Notes: generated from the letters alone by a model not told the origin. Shown: positions 1-6,563, numbered from the stretch's first letter. The stretch: 8,223 nt of DNA from an uncultured Pseudomonadota bacterium (GCA_903931355.1 CAIZCB010000097.1:1-8223); one strand, 5' to 3'. A program made the numbers and translations.

Positions 1-1
1 C

Positions 2-97
2 GAACTTTCATTCAAATAAGCCAGCCATGTAAGGCGGATTCGCCGATAGGCAATCCGCCATGACTTTTAAAGTTCAGGTGTTTTGCCTATCGGCGAA
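2..97. repeat. Nested inverted repeats downstream of pyrD
   Basis: Several overlapping inverted repeats lie just beyond the pyrD stop. GGCGGATT (33-40) pairs with AATCCGCC (52-59). TTCGCCGATAGGCAA (39-53) is the exact reverse complement of positions 83-97, giving a possible 15-bp stem with a 29-nt loop. GAACTTT (2-8) pairs with AAAGTTC (69-75). The first two pairings share bases and exclude each other. In the pyrD transcript the 15-bp stem would form a strong 3' hairpin, but no U-tract follows it, so it is not a standard intrinsic terminator. A dispersed palindromic intergenic repeat is the likelier identity. The pairing is seen directly; the role is inferred. Confidence 0.6.
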
Positions 98-107
98 AAC
101 ACCCTAC

Positions 108-1121
108 CTAAATCCCCCTCAACACATCCCCAATCAACTCCGGCCCTTTGTAAATCAAGCCACTATAAACCTGTACCAAACTCGCGCCAGCCTGAATTTT
201 TTCCTTCGCATCTTCACCGCTCAAAATCCCGCCAGCGGCAATAATCGGCAATTTACCTTGCAACTCCGCTGCCAAGCCTTTCACCACCCGTGTCGCAGCC
301 GACTTAACCGGCGCACCGCTTAAACCACCCGCTTCATTAGCATATTGATGACCTTGCACAGCATCACGGGCAATCGTGGTATTGGTCGCAATCACGCCAT
401 CCATTTCAAATGCCAGCAACAAATCAGCAATATGGCGAATCGCTTCATCAGTTAAATCTGGGGCGATTTTCACTGCAATCGGCGTGTATTTGCCATGCTC
501 GGCTTGTAACTTCAATTGTTCGGCTTTTAAAGCTTGCAACAAATGCTTAATCTCATCGCCTTCCTGTAACTGACGCAGGTTTTTGGTATTCGGTGAGGAA
601 ATATTGATGGTGATGTAACTGGCCGCCGCATAGCTTTTGCGTAAACCAATCAAATAATCTTCGGTCGCATTTTCAATCGCGGTATCAGCGTTTTTGCCGA
701 TATTAATCCCTAAAACACCTTGATAAGCGCTGGCTTCAACTTGTTGTAATAAATGGTCAATGCCGAGATTATTAAACCCCATTCGATTAATAATCGCTTG
801 ATGCTCAGGCAAACGGAATAAACGGGGTTTTGGATTACCGGGTTGAGGACGTGGAGTCACGGTGCCGATTTCGATAAAACCAAACCCCAAAGCCGCCAAA
901 GCATCAATGTAATCACCGTTTTTATCCAAACCCGCTGCTAAACCGAGTGGATTTTTAAATTCCAAACCCATCACTGTAACGGGCTTATTAACCACTTTAG
1001 GCGCGGTTAATCCTGATAAACCAGTTTGATGCGCCAGTTTTAATAGGGCCAAGGTAAGGTGATGCGCGGTTTCTGGGTCCAATGAAAACAATAATGGCCG
1101 CAGTAGAGGATAGCTATTCAT
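108..1121 (-). CDS. pyrD: Dihydroorotate dehydrogenase (quinone), class 2 PyrD
   Basis: This enzyme oxidises dihydroorotate to orotate in pyrimidine synthesis and passes electrons through FMN to membrane quinone. The 337-residue length is normal for class 2. The N-terminal helical stretch (about residues 4-40, with [12 protein letters not shown]) is the membrane-associated extension that marks class 2. [11 protein letters not shown] (61-70 region) and the catalytic-loop motif NISSPNT (173-179) are present, with Ser175 or Ser176 as the expected base. FMN phosphate-binding parts follow: VIATNTT (243-249), GGLSGAPVK (265-273), AAGGI (295-299) and [11 protein letters not shown] near the end. The start has only a weak upstream AGG, but it puts the N-terminus where the family expects it. 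thiO lies upstream on the same strand, 87 bp away, with a palindromic repeat between them, so co-transcription is possible but unproven. Confidence 0.97.
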   Translation of the reverse strand: MNSYPLLRPLLFSLDPETAHHLTLALLKLAHQTGLSGLTAPKVVNKPVTVMGLEFKNPLGLAAGLDKNGDYIDALAALGFGFIEIGTVTPRPQPGNPKPRLFRLPEHQAIINRMGFNNLGIDHLLQQVEASAYQGVLGINIGKNADTAIENATEDYLIGLRKSYAAASYITINISSPNTKNLRQLQEGDEIKHLLQALKAEQLKLQAEHGKYTPIAVKIAPDLTDEAIRHIADLLLAFEMDGVIATNTTIARDAVQGHQYANEAGGLSGAPVKSAATRVVKGLAAELQGKLPIIAAGGILSGEDAKEKIQAGASLVQVYSGLIYKGPELIGDVLRGI

Positions 1122-1137
1122 TAAATAAACCTAATCA

Positions 1138-1199
1138 GTAGGGTGCATTTTATGCACCACGAGCTTTTGAAAGTCATAGGTGCATAAAATGCACCCTAC
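1138..1199. repeat. 62-bp doubly palindromic intergenic repeat
   Basis: Two perfect 21-nt inverted arms (1138-1158 and 1179-1199) are separated by a 20-nt spacer. Each arm is also a hairpin by itself: GGTGCAT-TTT-ATGCACC (1142-1158) on the left and GGTGCAT-AAA-ATGCACC (1179-1195) on the right. The RNA could therefore fold as one long stem or as two short hairpins, in either orientation. It lies between thiO and pyrD, both on the minus strand, so it would be in the leader of pyrD if they are co-transcribed. There is no poly-U tract. It looks like a dispersed short palindromic repeat of the REP or MITE kind; copy number elsewhere cannot be seen here. Confidence 0.85.
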
Positions 1200-1208
1200 G
1201 CATACTTG

Positions 1209-2297
1209 TTAAACCAAAGCATAAACCGCTGGATTTAACTCCGTCGGCCTTTGCAAGATCAAATCGGCCAGCAATTTAGCCGAAGCAGGCCCCATCACCA
1301 AACCATTTCTAAAATGACCGACATTAATCCCCAAATTGCTAATCTGCGAATGTAACCCAATATAAGGAATACCTTGCGGCGAACCGGGACGTAAACCGGC
1401 CCAATGATGACAAACTGGATAGCGTTTTAAATCGGGCATTAACTCGGTAGCAAATTGATATAACTGCTGCTTGGCTTGTTCGCTGGTCACTTTATCAAAA
1501 CCGACCTCTTCTACCGTGCTGCCCGCCAAAATTTTGCCATCCCGACGCGGAATTAAATAACGATCACCGTCCAAAACCATTTTGTCCAAGGTATCTGGCA
1601 AGGCATCAAACAACAACATTTGGCCTTTCACTGGCTTGATCGGCAAATTTAAACCCGCCTGCGGTAACAAATCCTGCAAAAACCCCGCCATCCAAGCACC
1701 CGTGGTCACTACCAACTGTTTTACATTAAAAATTTGATCAGCGGTTTCCACCCGTTCAACCTGATGATTGTTAATCACAACCTGCTGAACATCGGCATTC
1801 TCGACAAACTTAACCCCTAATTGCCGCAAATAAGCGCTTAAGGATTTTAATAAGCGTGGATTACGAATTTGGGCAATGTCTGGCAACCACAACGGCTGTT
1901 GCCAATCGCTGTTCAAACCATTGTAATCTGCTGATGAAGCGGCTTGATAAGCCACACCGCGTTGCTGACACCATGCAACCGCCTGATCAAAATCAGGGTT
2001 TTTGCAAATTAACATTCCGCAATCGCGCCATTCGGGATCAATGCCGGTTGCGCTTAATAGCTCACTATTTAATCGCGGATACTGTTTAATACTGTGAATC
2101 ACCAAATCGGAAATCGCTGCTGCTTGTCGCCAAGGATAAATCGGTAACAAAATGCCACCGCCCGCCCAAGATGATTCCTGGCCAATGCCGGATTTATCGA
2201 TAACCGTCACCTCGCGCCCCGCCAAAATCAACTCACGCGCCGTCAACAAACCGCTAATGCCGCCACCAATAATCAGTATTTCTGTGTTTACCGTCAT
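1209..2297 (-). CDS. thiO: Glycine oxidase ThiO (FAD-dependent)
   Basis: This is a DAO-family flavoprotein that oxidises glycine to iminoacetate (dehydroglycine), a precursor for the thiazole ring of thiamine. The Rossmann motif is at the N-terminus: ILIIGGGISGL, with GGGISG at residues 11-16 and the ribose-binding acid region VID at the end of strand 2. The family signatures DRYLIPRRDG, HWAGLRPGSPQGIPYIG and the C-terminal GHFRNGLVMGPASA segment are all present. The 362-residue length from the ATG at 2297 fits the family. A TTG three codons upstream (2306) is an alternative start with an AAGG just before it; I prefer the ATG because the FAD-binding strand begins right after it. No other thi genes are in the window, so assignment to thiamine synthesis rests on family membership alone. 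pyrD follows on the same strand. Confidence 0.93.
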   Translation of the reverse strand: MTVNTEILIIGGGISGLLTARELILAGREVTVIDKSGIGQESSWAGGGILLPIYPWRQAAAISDLVIHSIKQYPRLNSELLSATGIDPEWRDCGMLICKNPDFDQAVAWCQQRGVAYQAASSADYNGLNSDWQQPLWLPDIAQIRNPRLLKSLSAYLRQLGVKFVENADVQQVVINNHQVERVETADQIFNVKQLVVTTGAWMAGFLQDLLPQAGLNLPIKPVKGQMLLFDALPDTLDKMVLDGDRYLIPRRDGKILAGSTVEEVGFDKVTSEQAKQQLYQFATELMPDLKRYPVCHHWAGLRPGSPQGIPYIGLHSQISNLGINVGHFRNGLVMGPASAKLLADLILQRPTELNPAVYALV

Positions 2298-2387
2298 GAA
2301 ATCCAAAAGGCCTTAATTAAGTCTGCGCAAACTACCACAAAGCCAGAAAAACCGCCCAGTAGCGCATATCGTTGTCTAGGTGCGAAT

Positions 2388-2417
2388 TTTAAACTAAATG
2401 TTGTTTTTTTCTGACAA
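2388..2417 (-). promoter_or_regulatory. Predicted sigma70 promoter of thiO
   Basis: On the minus strand, TTGTCA (plus 2412-2417; 5/6 to the -35 consensus) is followed after 18 nt by TTTAAA (plus 2388-2393; 4/6 to the -10 consensus). Transcription would start near 2381 and give a leader of about 85 nt before the thiO ATG. No TPP riboswitch motif is visible in that leader. Based on consensus matching only. Confidence 0.4.
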
Positions 2418-2452
2418 TTCACTATTCAGCTTTATATTTAATTTACAGGTTA

Positions 2453-2466
2453 TTGATATATATCAA
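2453..2466. promoter_or_regulatory. FNR/ANR-type binding site (TTGAT-N4-ATCAA)
   Basis: The 14-bp sequence TTGATATATATCAA is a perfect dyad and matches the FNR/ANR consensus half-sites TTGAT and ATCAA at the exact 4-nt spacing. Its centre (2459.5) lies about 73 bp upstream of the start predicted from the promoter at 2498-2526, near the -71.5 position known for class I activation by FNR/CRP-family proteins. The match is seen directly; control by an oxygen-sensing regulator is inferred. The surrounding AT-richness raises the chance of a coincidental match. Confidence 0.55.
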
Positions 2467-2497
2467 TTTTTTCAAAATAAAAAAATAACCCCAAAAC

Positions 2498-2526
2498 TTG
2501 AACGGCTCTGGTTTTACTGTTAGTAT
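2498..2526 (+). promoter_or_regulatory. Predicted sigma70 promoter of the OMP gene
   Basis: TTGAAC (2498-2503) and TAGTAT (2521-2526) are separated by exactly 17 nt, each matching consensus at 4 of 6 positions. The predicted start is near 2533, giving a leader of about 73 nt. An FNR-type site lies upstream at a distance compatible with class I activation, which would suit such a moderate core promoter. Confidence 0.45.
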
Positions 2527-2605
2527 CCGCACCGTAAACCAATTCTGTGTTGCTATAAAGCAAATTTCAGTTATTACAATAATAACCCTTGGGGGGAGAC
2601 ACACA

Positions 2606-3514
2606 ATGACATTAAACAAAAACAAATTAGCGCTGGGCGTTGCTGCAGCAGCTTTATCAGCAGCATTCATTGCTCCACAAGCACAAGCAGCGGATCGTTC
2701 AGTTGATGCATCAGCTAGAAAAACCGAAGCTTTAGAAATGAAAATGCAAGAAATGGCAGCGACTATGGCCGCTATGCAAGCTGAATTAAGCCGCGTTAAA
2801 GCAGCTTCAACCGAAGCAACTACAGCAAGCGCTAAAGTTCAAGAGTTGGATCAATGGATGTCATCTGTGAAATCAACTCCTGAAGCTGCTTCTGCGAAAG
2901 ATCATTTGGTAGCGGTTCGTGGTGGTTTCAGCAATCTTGATCATGCTAGAGGTGCTGCAAATCCTTTAGCTGGTGACACAGTTGGTAGCTTATTAAGTGA
3001 CAATCACAGCAACCAAGGTTTCTATTTTGGTGGTGCGTTTGACTACAACGTCAACAATGATTTGTTTGGCTTAGTAGATGATACTTCTTTCGCGATTGAA
3101 TTGGGTCTTGAATATGCTCAATATGGTAGAGGCAATAATGTTTTGGTAGATAAGCAGCTTCGCGAAATTCAAGGTCAAGGCGGTACAGGTTGTGTTGGTT
3201 CATCTTATAACGGCTGTAAAAGCACCGATTCACGTTTAAGAATCAGCGCTGCTCCAAAAATCAAATTCATGCACGGCAGCAGATTACGTCCTTGGTTGAT
3301 CCCAGCTGGTTTAGATATCAACATCTTGGGTGTTCCATCTAACGCAGTTTCTGTATTAAACGCTGGCTTGCAATCTGGCGCTGGTGTTGAATATGACTTG
3401 TTCAGAGGCATCGTAGTTGGTACTGACGTTCGTTACCACTACTCAACCAGCAAACTTGACGGTACACCAACCGACGGTTTCACAACTGGTGGCTATGTTG
3501 GTTTCAAATTCTAA
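2606..3514 (+). CDS. Outer-membrane beta-barrel protein with N-terminal coiled coil
   Basis: The 302-residue protein starts with a signal peptide: a basic n-region (KNK), a hydrophobic Ala-rich core and a likely cleavage after AQA at residue 28. The start at 2606 is set by the strong ribosome-binding site GGGGGGAG (2591-2598), seven bases upstream. Residues 38-90 are rich in Ala, Met, Glu and Lys and look like a coiled coil (EALEMKMQEMAATM). From about residue 100, alternating strands such as LVAVRGGF, FYFGGAFDY and FAIELGLEYAQYG suggest a beta-barrel. The protein ends YVGFKF; a terminal Phe is the usual BAM recognition residue. Cys196 and Cys204 sit in a Gly/Ser-rich segment that may be a surface loop with a disulfide. 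It resembles porin-like proteins with a coiled-coil N-terminus in gammaproteobacteria, but I cannot name the family or substrate. It stands alone between its own promoter and terminator. Confidence 0.85.
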   Translation: MTLNKNKLALGVAAAALSAAFIAPQAQAADRSVDASARKTEALEMKMQEMAATMAAMQAELSRVKAASTEATTASAKVQELDQWMSSVKSTPEAASAKDHLVAVRGGFSNLDHARGAANPLAGDTVGSLLSDNHSNQGFYFGGAFDYNVNNDLFGLVDDTSFAIELGLEYAQYGRGNNVLVDKQLREIQGQGGTGCVGSSYNGCKSTDSRLRISAAPKIKFMHGSRLRPWLIPAGLDINILGVPSNAVSVLNAGLQSGAGVEYDLFRGIVVGTDVRYHYSTSKLDGTPTDGFTTGGYVGFKF

Positions 3515-3536
3515 TTTGTAACCCTCATCGCTCGAC

Positions 3537-3569
3537 AAAAAGGGAAGGCCAAAAGCCTTCCCTTTTTTT
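3537..3569 (+). terminator. Intrinsic terminator of the OMP gene
   Basis: An 8-bp GC-rich stem, GGGAAGGC (3542-3549) with GCCTTCCC (3555-3562), encloses the loop CAAAA and is followed by seven Ts (3563-3569). Five As before the stem can pair with the Ts. It lies 23 nt after the stop codon of the outer-membrane protein gene and is a textbook Rho-independent terminator. Confidence 0.93.
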
Positions 3570-3593
3570 ATACCTAAAATAGGATGGTATATT
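3565..3593 (+). promoter_or_regulatory. Possible promoter/operator of TA module 1
   Basis: TATATT (3588-3593; 5/6 to the -10 consensus) has a weak -35-like TTTTTA (3565-3570) at 17-nt spacing. An inverted repeat TATACC (3569-3574) / GGTATA (3586-3591) overlaps it. Phd-family antitoxins commonly repress their own promoters through palindromes, so this repeat could be the operator. The repeat is visible; the role is inferred, and the -35 region coincides with the T-tract of the preceding terminator. Confidence 0.35.
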
Positions 3594-3646
3594 GCTTTTC
3601 GCAGAAAAATAAACCAGACTTAGTCCAGTTTAACAAGGAGAAGGCG

Positions 3647-3898
3647 ATGCAAACTATCAATATCCATGAAGCCAAAACTCAATTTTCACGTTTTATAGAT
3701 CAAGCAGCCGCTGGCGAAGATATTATTATCGCTCGTGCTGGCAAACCAATTGCCCGTTTAACATCTCTCGAAGCTCAATCATTGCAACCTCGCAAACTAG
3801 GCTTAGGTAAAACTCGCTTCACCATGCCTCAAGATTTTGATCATCTCTATGCCGATGAGATTCAAAATATGTTTGAGCAAGGAGAACCCCTTGTCTAA
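3647..3898 (+). CDS. Phd/YefM-family antitoxin (module 1, partner of broken PIN toxin)
   Basis: This 83-residue protein has the Phd/YefM N-terminal DNA-binding fold: MQTINIHEAKTQFSRFIDQ, then AAGEDIIIARAGKPIARLTS (about 21-40), the family signature of the beta-hairpin. The C-terminal part (about 45-83) includes DFDHLYADEIQNMFEQ and would be the toxin-binding segment. The ATG at 3647 is chosen because AAGGAG (3635-3640) lies six bases upstream; the open frame extends further upstream without a ribosome-binding site. In this family the protein neutralises a PIN-type RNase and represses its own operon. Its last codons overlap the TTG start of the toxin remnant by 8 nt, the usual TA arrangement. 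The antitoxin looks intact although its toxin is not. Confidence 0.88.
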   Translation: MQTINIHEAKTQFSRFIDQAAAGEDIIIARAGKPIARLTSLEAQSLQPRKLGLGKTRFTMPQDFDHLYADEIQNMFEQGEPLV

Positions 3899-4284
3899 AC
3901 GCACTTATCTGCTGGATACCAATATTTTGCTAACGGCGGTAATTGCACCAGAAATGAAAATATATTAATAGATAGTCCAATAGGATCTTTTTTAGCTCGG
4001 CCTGCATTTGGGAAATAGCGATTAAACGCTCGTTGAACAAGGGCAACTTTGATTTTTTACCCGAAGATATATACCAACTTGCATTACAAACTGGCTTTTC
4101 TGAGCTGCCAATCCAATCAACTGATTGTTACGGCGTAGTAGAAATCCCTTGGTATCATAGAGATCCATTTGATCGCCTATTAATTGCCCAAACCAAATCA
4201 ATCCCCGCTTACTTCTTGACTACTGATCATGTGTTAAGCCAATATTCTGATTTAGTCATCCATCTTACATTGAAGAAGACATAA
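3891..4284 (+). pseudogene. VapC-type PIN-domain toxin, frameshifted remnant (module 1)
   Basis: The pieces of a PIN-domain RNase of the VapC family are spread over three frames. A TTG start (3891), five bases after AAGGAGA, opens SKRTYLLDTNILLTAVIAPE with the first catalytic Asp, and ends at a TAA at 3966. A short piece in a second frame reads ILIDS (about 3962-3976). The third frame from 3976 reads NRIFFSSACIWEIAIK and runs to the stop at 4282-4284 through HRDPFDRLLIAQ and FLTTDH. The distance from the first Asp to the SSA motif is about six codons shorter than usual, which fits an internal deletion of roughly 16 nt plus a one-base loss near 3977. The acidic residues are still encoded, but no single frame contains the domain. 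The open part from TTG 4033 (83 codons) would lack the first Asp and is unlikely to be an active RNase. Confidence 0.85.
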
Positions 4285-4302
4285 TGCATTGGTCACAATG
4301 GC

Positions 4303-4330
4303 GGGAAGGTCTAACAGCCTTTCCTTTTTT
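4303..4330 (+). terminator. Intrinsic terminator after the PIN-toxin remnant
   Basis: GGGAAGG (4303-4309) pairs with CCTTTCC (4318-4324) with one G-U wobble and an 8-nt loop, followed by six Ts (4325-4330). It ends module 1 and separates it from module 2, whose promoter begins about 20 nt later. Confidence 0.82.
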
Positions 4331-4348
4331 ATGTCTGTCGTTAACCAG

Positions 4349-4357
4349 TGCTATACT
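4349..4357 (+). promoter_or_regulatory. Extended -10 promoter of TA module 2
   Basis: TGCTATACT matches the extended -10 form TGnTATAAT with one mismatch. No good -35 is seen at 17 nt (TTATGT at 4329-4334), which is typical for extended -10 promoters. The start would be near 4364, only 25 nt before the antitoxin ATG. As there is no terminator downstream until after 7156, this promoter may also serve the toxin, pip and ubiX. Confidence 0.55.
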
Positions 4358-4388
4358 CGGCACCTAATTTAGACCTTTGGGGCATGTT

Positions 4389-4664
4389 ATGAACTTCTCG
4401 ACCGATATAAAACCGATTAGCTATCTAAAATCTCGCCCTGCTGAATTGTTATTACAAATTAATGAAACCCATCGACCGATTGTGATTACTCAAAATGGCG
4501 AACCGAAAGCTGTATTACAAGACGCTGAAAGCTATGAAAATATGCGTAATGCTTTGGGCTTATTAAAACTCATCGCACAAAGCGAAGAGCAAATCCGTAG
4601 AGGCGAGCTTGTTAGCCAAGAACAAGTATTTGCAGACCTCGACAAGCTACTTGCTCAACCATGA
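4389..4664 (+). CDS. YefM/Phd-family antitoxin (module 2)
   Basis: The 91-residue protein begins MNFSTDIKPISYLKS and continues with RPIVITQNGEPKAVLQDAESYE (about 29-50), a clear Phd/YefM signature of the type paired with RelE/ParE toxins. Residues 55-91 form a Leu- and Glu-rich helix region (LLKLIAQSEEQIRRGE) expected to wrap the toxin. The ATG at 4389 is preferred over an upstream TTG at 4377 because the conserved N-terminus begins there and GGGG (4379-4382) can act as ribosome-binding site. Its TGA overlaps the toxin ATG in an ATGA junction (4661-4664), giving coupled translation with antitoxin first. Autorepression of the extended -10 promoter is expected from the family but not shown. Confidence 0.93.
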   Translation: MNFSTDIKPISYLKSRPAELLLQINETHRPIVITQNGEPKAVLQDAESYENMRNALGLLKLIAQSEEQIRRGELVSQEQVFADLDKLLAQP

Positions 4665-4993
4665 ACCAAACTCAGGCCGTTATCTGGACTCAACAAGCCC
4701 GACACGATTTATTAGGGATTGTGCAATACATAAAAAACCACAACCCCCAAAATGCTGCCGCTATTGCTGAGCAAATTAAAAATAAAACCCTTGAATTAAA
4801 CTTGCTTCCCGAAAGAGGGCGGATTATTCCTGAATTACAGACTCAGGGGATTTTTCATTATCGTGAATTAATTGCAGCACCTTGGCGGATACTTTACAAA
4901 CACGTAGGCAACGAAGTTTTTATTCTTGGCGTTATTGATTCACGCCGAAACCTAGAAGACTTGCTTTTGGATCGTTTAATTGCTCACCCTTAG
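4661..4993 (+). CDS. RelE/ParE-family toxin (module 2)
   Basis: The 110-residue protein has the RelE/ParE layout: VIWTQQARHDLLGIVQYIKNH forms the first strand and helix, followed by a second helix (AAAIAEQIKNKTLELNLLPE), then GRIIPEL, YRELIAAPWRILYKHVGNEV and the terminal strand VIDSRRNLEDLLLDRL. The YREL...WRILY and RR motifs are characteristic. Family members either cut mRNA on the ribosome (RelE) or poison gyrase (ParE); the sequence alone does not decide which. No truncation or frame damage is visible, and the antitoxin upstream overlaps by 4 nt. The stop (4991-4993) lies only four bases before the ATG of pip, so the toxin and a housekeeping peptidase are tightly linked. Confidence 0.93.
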   Translation: MNQTQAVIWTQQARHDLLGIVQYIKNHNPQNAAAIAEQIKNKTLELNLLPERGRIIPELQTQGIFHYRELIAAPWRILYKHVGNEVFILGVIDSRRNLEDLLLDRLIAHP

Positions 4994-4997
4994 CACT

Positions 4998-5942
4998 ATG
5001 AACACCCTTTACCCCGAAATCACCCCATTCCACAGCTTCTTTTTAACCACGACCAGCAATCACCGCGTTTACGTCGAACAATCAGGCAATCCGGCCGGCA
5101 TTCCGGTGATTTTTCTGCACGGTGGCCCTTGTTCTGGCACCAAGCCTGACCATCGTCGGTTTTTTAATCCTGAGCGTTATCAGATTATTTTGATGGATCA
5201 ACGCGGTTGTGGTTTATCGACACCGTTTGGCGAGCTGCAACACAACACCACCCAAGATTTAATCGCTGACATGGAGCAAATTCGCCAGCAATTAGGGATT
5301 CAGCAATGGCTGTTGTTTGGTGGTTCGTGGGGTGGGACTTTGGCTTTGTTGTATGCACAACAATATCCACAAACTGTTTCGGCAATGATTTTGCGCGGGG
5401 TGTTTTTGGCGCGGCAAGCGGATATGGATTGGTTTTTGCACCCAGATAACGGTGTTAGCCGGATTTATCCGCAACGCTGGCAGGCGTTACAGGCTTGTTT
5501 AGCCTATTCTGCCGAAAATGTTTTAACGCGGCTCTGTGAGCGTGTATTTGGCGATAATCGCGCTTTAGCCGAACAAGCGGCTCAGCAATGGCAGGCTTGG
5601 GGCGGGCAAGTGGCGTTGGGCAATGATTTTCAATATAGCGAACAGCCGGTTAGCGAACGCGATTTGTTACAGGTGCAAATGGAGCTGAATTATGCCAAGC
5701 AGCGTTATTTCATCGATGAAAACCAAATTCTGGAAAATTGCGGCATATTGCAGGCGATTCCGATCATTATCATCCACGGCCAACAAGATTTGACCTGTCC
5801 ATTGGAAGCCGGTTGGCGATTGCATCAGGCTTTGCCACAATCGGAATATGTGGTGTTGCCTAATTCGGGACATATTGCCAAAGGTGACGAGATGATTGAT
5901 GGCTTGGTTACTGCGACCGACAAAATGGCTTTGATTTTGTAG
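4998..5942 (+). CDS. pip: Proline iminopeptidase (peptidase family S33)
   Basis: This cytosolic alpha/beta-hydrolase of 314 residues releases N-terminal proline from peptides. The oxyanion region HGGPCSG (41-47) and DQRGCGLSTP (67-76) are typical of the family. The nucleophile Ser110 lies in GGSWGG, the likely acid is Asp264 in HGQQDLTCP, and His292 is in SGHIAKG. The N-terminal amino group of substrates is usually bound by Glu residues in a WxxWE motif and in a later IE motif. Here the first reads WQAWGG (198-203), with Gly instead of Glu, while a Glu remains at 229. The ATG at 4998 lacks a visible ribosome-binding site and lies four bases after the toxin stop, so translation may depend on ribosomes ending on the toxin gene. 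An in-frame TTG at 4980 is less likely. Confidence 0.92.
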   Translation: MNTLYPEITPFHSFFLTTTSNHRVYVEQSGNPAGIPVIFLHGGPCSGTKPDHRRFFNPERYQIILMDQRGCGLSTPFGELQHNTTQDLIADMEQIRQQLGIQQWLLFGGSWGGTLALLYAQQYPQTVSAMILRGVFLARQADMDWFLHPDNGVSRIYPQRWQALQACLAYSAENVLTRLCERVFGDNRALAEQAAQQWQAWGGQVALGNDFQYSEQPVSERDLLQVQMELNYAKQRYFIDENQILENCGILQAIPIIIIHGQQDLTCPLEAGWRLHQALPQSEYVVLPNSGHIAKGDEMIDGLVTATDKMALIL

Positions 5943-5978
5943 ATTGATACCTGCCTTTACTGTTTTTTAAGGATTGTT

Positions 5979-6563
5979 ATGAACACCAAAAAACGCTTAA
6001 TTATCGCCATGACCGGTGCTACCGGCGCGATTTACGGCGTGCGTATGTTACAAATTTTGCAAACCTTGCCGGATTGGGAATCGCATTTAGTGATTTCCAG
6101 CGCTGGCTTGGTTAATCTGAAATACGAACTAGAGATGGATAGAGCCGAGCTGTATGCTTTGGCGGATGTTACTCACGGTATTAATGATATTGCTTCGCCG
6201 ATTGCTAGTGGTTCGTTTAAAACCGAAGGCGTGGTGGTTGCGCCGTGTTCGATGAAAACTTTGGCGGCGATTGCGCATGGTTTTGGTGATAATTTAATCT
6301 CTCGTTCGGCTGATGTCGCTTTGAAAGAACGCCGTAAAACTGTATTAATCCCCCGTGAAACACCGTTAAATCTGGCGCATATCCGTAATATGGCCGCTGT
6401 TACCGAAATGGGCGGGATTATTTATCCGCCAATGCCAGCGTTTTACAACAAAACCGATTCGATGCGGGCGATGGTCGATGAAGGTGTAGGGCGGATTTTA
6501 GATATGTATGGGATTAGCGTTGAGGGGCTTTATAAGCCTTGGACGGGGCTAGGAAACGAATAA
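5979..6563 (+). CDS. ubiX: Flavin prenyltransferase UbiX
   Basis: UbiX joins dimethylallyl (mono)phosphate to FMN to make prenylated FMN, the cofactor of the UbiD decarboxylase in ubiquinone synthesis. The 194-residue length is normal. The FMN-binding N-terminus reads MTGATGAIYG (11-20). SGSF (77-80), APCSMKT (89-94 region, with Cys90), LKERR (115-119), RETPLNL (126-132) and PPMPAFY (150-156) are all family motifs. AAGGA (5969-5973) lies five bases before the ATG. It follows pip by 36 nt with no terminator, and a DUF4258 gene starts 10 nt after its stop, so it sits between two TA modules. No ubiD is in the window. Confidence 0.96.
   Translation: MNTKKRLIIAMTGATGAIYGVRMLQILQTLPDWESHLVISSAGLVNLKYELEMDRAELYALADVTHGINDIASPIASGSFKTEGVVVAPCSMKTLAAIAHGFGDNLISRSADVALKERRKTVLIPRETPLNLAHIRNMAAVTEMGGIIYPPMPAFYNKTDSMRAMVDEGVGRILDMYGISVEGLYKPWTGLGNE

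Larger units (their letters stand above)
2298..2605. other. Divergent intergenic region between thiO and the OMP gene
   Basis: This 308-bp gap separates the leftward thiO gene from the rightward outer-membrane protein gene. It holds a possible thiO promoter (2388-2417), an AT-rich stretch (about 2400-2490), a perfect FNR/ANR-type dyad (2453-2466) and a possible promoter for the outer-membrane protein gene (2498-2526). I see no credible coding sequence and no recognised riboswitch in it. The open frame that extends the OMP gene upstream to 2498 has no ribosome-binding site and would bury the signal peptide. Confidence 0.7.

Noticed and set aside
1138..1199. CRISPR repeats
   Set aside because: Only two copies in inverted orientation with one 20-nt spacer; this is a palindrome, not a direct-repeat array.
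2298..2390. TPP riboswitch in the thiO leader
   Set aside because: thiO is sometimes under thiamine control, but the leader has neither the CUGAGA nor the CUGAUCUGG-like conserved elements, and it is too short for the aptamer.
2498..2605. Upstream extension of the OMP gene to a start at 2498
   Set aside because: It would put 36 mostly non-basic residues before a clear signal peptide and has no ribosome-binding site, while GGGGGGAG precedes the ATG at 2606.
3986..3996. Programmed frameshifting at the T6 run in the PIN gene
   Set aside because: The run lies within the last frame, not at the point where the frames change (near 3954-3978), and two shifts plus missing codons would be needed.
4033..4284. 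Independent 83-codon gene starting at TTG 4033
   Set aside because: It is the C-terminal part of the PIN domain. Recognisable family sequence (FFSSACIWEIAIK) continues upstream of the TTG in the same frame, and no ribosome-binding site precedes it.
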